A stretch of 64,000 nt of DNA from positions 1 to 64,000 of the forward strand of contig JBJELP010000267.1 in NCBI GenBank assembly GCA_051879215.1, in the 5' to 3' direction. The position numbers were made by a program, and so were the translations under genes. The stretch comes from TWA4 sp051879215. Its GTDB lineage: Bacteria; Bacillota; Clostridia; Lachnospirales; Lachnospiraceae. This document shows, one piece after another, positions 63,402-64,000 of this stretch; the stretch's first letter is position 1; the number at the start of each line of letters is the position of its first letter. The notes below the pieces were generated by a model. The model saw only the letters and a program-made list of their open reading frames with translations, did no database searches and was not told the origin of the DNA.

Positions 63402-64000
63402 CTAATTGCCCCATATTTGAGCCAGAACAATGGCCGCAAACATCAGTGCACAGCCTGCCAGTTCTCTGGCGGACAGTGCCTGATTCAGAAGCAGCCAGCC
63501 GGCCAATGCGGAAACCACGGATTCCAGACACATGATCAGAGATGCAATTGTTGGATTCATATCCTTCTGTCCGACGATCTGCAGGGTATAGGCAACACCG
63601 CTGGATAATACACCTGCATAAAGGATCGGCATCCATGCTGCCAGAATAGCTGCAATGGTGGGATTTTCAAATATCAGCATCAGGATGCCGGATACCAGAC
63701 CTGCCACAAAAAACTGAATGCAGGAAATCACCACACCGTCTCCTTTGGGTGAAAAGTGATCAATTACCATAATATGTATGGAAAAAAGCAGTGCACAGAT
63801 CAGAACCAGCGTATCACCGAATGCCAGTTTAAAAGAACTGTCCGTCATACAGAGAAGGTATAAACCGACCACTGAAAGGGCCACACTGAACCATACGACG
63901 ATGGATACTCTCTTCTTAAAAAACAATCCCAGTATCGGAACGATGACCACATACAGGGCTGTAATAAATCCGGCTTTGCCCACTGTTGTATGTGCAATAC
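63402..64000 (-). CDS. EamA/DMT-family transporter, cut by the window end
   Basis: The C-terminal two thirds of a drug/metabolite transporter: about six helices are visible (GKAGFITALYVVIVPILGLF; VLSSGVAYTLQIVGQKDMNPTIASLIMCLESVVSALAGWLLL, the second EamA repeat). The frame continues past base 64000 (IAHTTVG before the first methionine seen), so the start is outside. The substrate is unknown. Confidence 0.85.
   Translation of the reverse strand, partial: IAHTTVGKAGFITALYVVIVPILGLFFKKRVSIVVWFSVALSVVGLYLLCMTDSSFKLAFGDTLVLICALLFSIHIMVIDHFSPKGDGVVISCIQFFVAGLVSGILMLIFENPTIAAILAAWMPILYAGVLSSGVAYTLQIVGQKDMNPTIASLIMCLESVVSALAGWLLLNQALSARELAGCALMFAAIVLAQIWGN

Noticed and set aside
1..64000. CRISPR arrays, rRNA genes, riboswitches
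   Set aside because: I saw no regularly spaced repeats, no rRNA sequence and no leader I could match to a riboswitch class by eye; a covariance-model search would be decisive.

Overview
The window looks like a chromosome segment of an endospore-forming clostridium, most likely a Lachnospiraceae-type gut Firmicute. The evidence is the sporulation genes (spoVT, spoIIE, yabP, yabQ), the conserved ftsH-hpt-tilS and rqcP-yabP-yabQ-divIC blocks, AGGAGG-type ribosome binding sites, and the paired NusG-domain-II and Gx-transporter genes. It is a draft assembly: a run of 100 N at 2410-2509 is flanked by an exact 55-base duplicate of the contig ends. Merging the two copies restores one intact gene.

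Layout. 0-2.6 kb: flavin reductase, NusG-domain-II protein, Gx transporter and a PAP2 phosphatase split by the gap. 2.6-3.0 kb: a non-coding cluster of DnaA boxes. 3-10.3 kb: PflX-type radical SAM, LTA-synthase-like sulfatase, RlmD, YhaM and a membrane-anchored HtrA homologue that has lost its catalytic triad. 10.4-15 kb: mutS2 and a two-component system. 15-25 kb: trmL, aminotransferase with Lrp regulator, a PurM/HypE-like fragment, VanW protein, nth, a DUF4080 radical SAM enzyme, tRNA-Gly and a GH13 amylase. 25-32 kb: ftsH, hpt, tilS, spoIIE, spoVT. 32-34 kb: an sdpR-sdpI-hydrolase module bracketed by 48-bp direct repeats. 34.5 kb: a small orphan gene with an ideal promoter and a palindromic operator. 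35-41 kb: malQ, an EEP-family phosphatase/nuclease, a glucose/maltose-type PTS transporter and a LacI regulator. 41-49 kb: cstA, FAD oxidoreductase, cyuA, MATE with MerR, HAD, FadR-type regulator. 49-52.4 kb: a DUF2284 protein and then an AT-rich gene for a vWA / zinc-ribbon / TIR / SHOCT protein, bracketed by copies of a palindromic repeat. 52.4-58 kb: GltD-like oxidoreductase, trkH, trkA, murI. 58-61 kb: mazG, hup, rqcP, yabP, yabQ, divIC, DUF1292. 61-64 kb: DUF362 protein, HAD and a cut-off EamA transporter.

How parts work together. In Bacillus subtilis spoVT, mazG(yabN), yabO-P-Q, divIC, spoIIE, tilS, hpt and ftsH form one neighbourhood. Here it is split into two blocks about 26 kb apart and in opposite orientations. 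PTS, MalQ and LacI form a maltose/glucose-oligosaccharide unit with matching operator-like sites. TrkH/TrkA are a potassium uptake pair.

The best candidate for something undescribed is the TIR gene at 49950-52166. It has foreign-looking composition, is bracketed by inverted copies of a palindromic repeat, and keeps the WVxxE glutamate motif of NAD-cleaving TIR domains next to a vWA sensor-like domain and a zinc ribbon. Second are the DnaA-box cluster far from any replication gene, and the repeat-bracketed sdp module.
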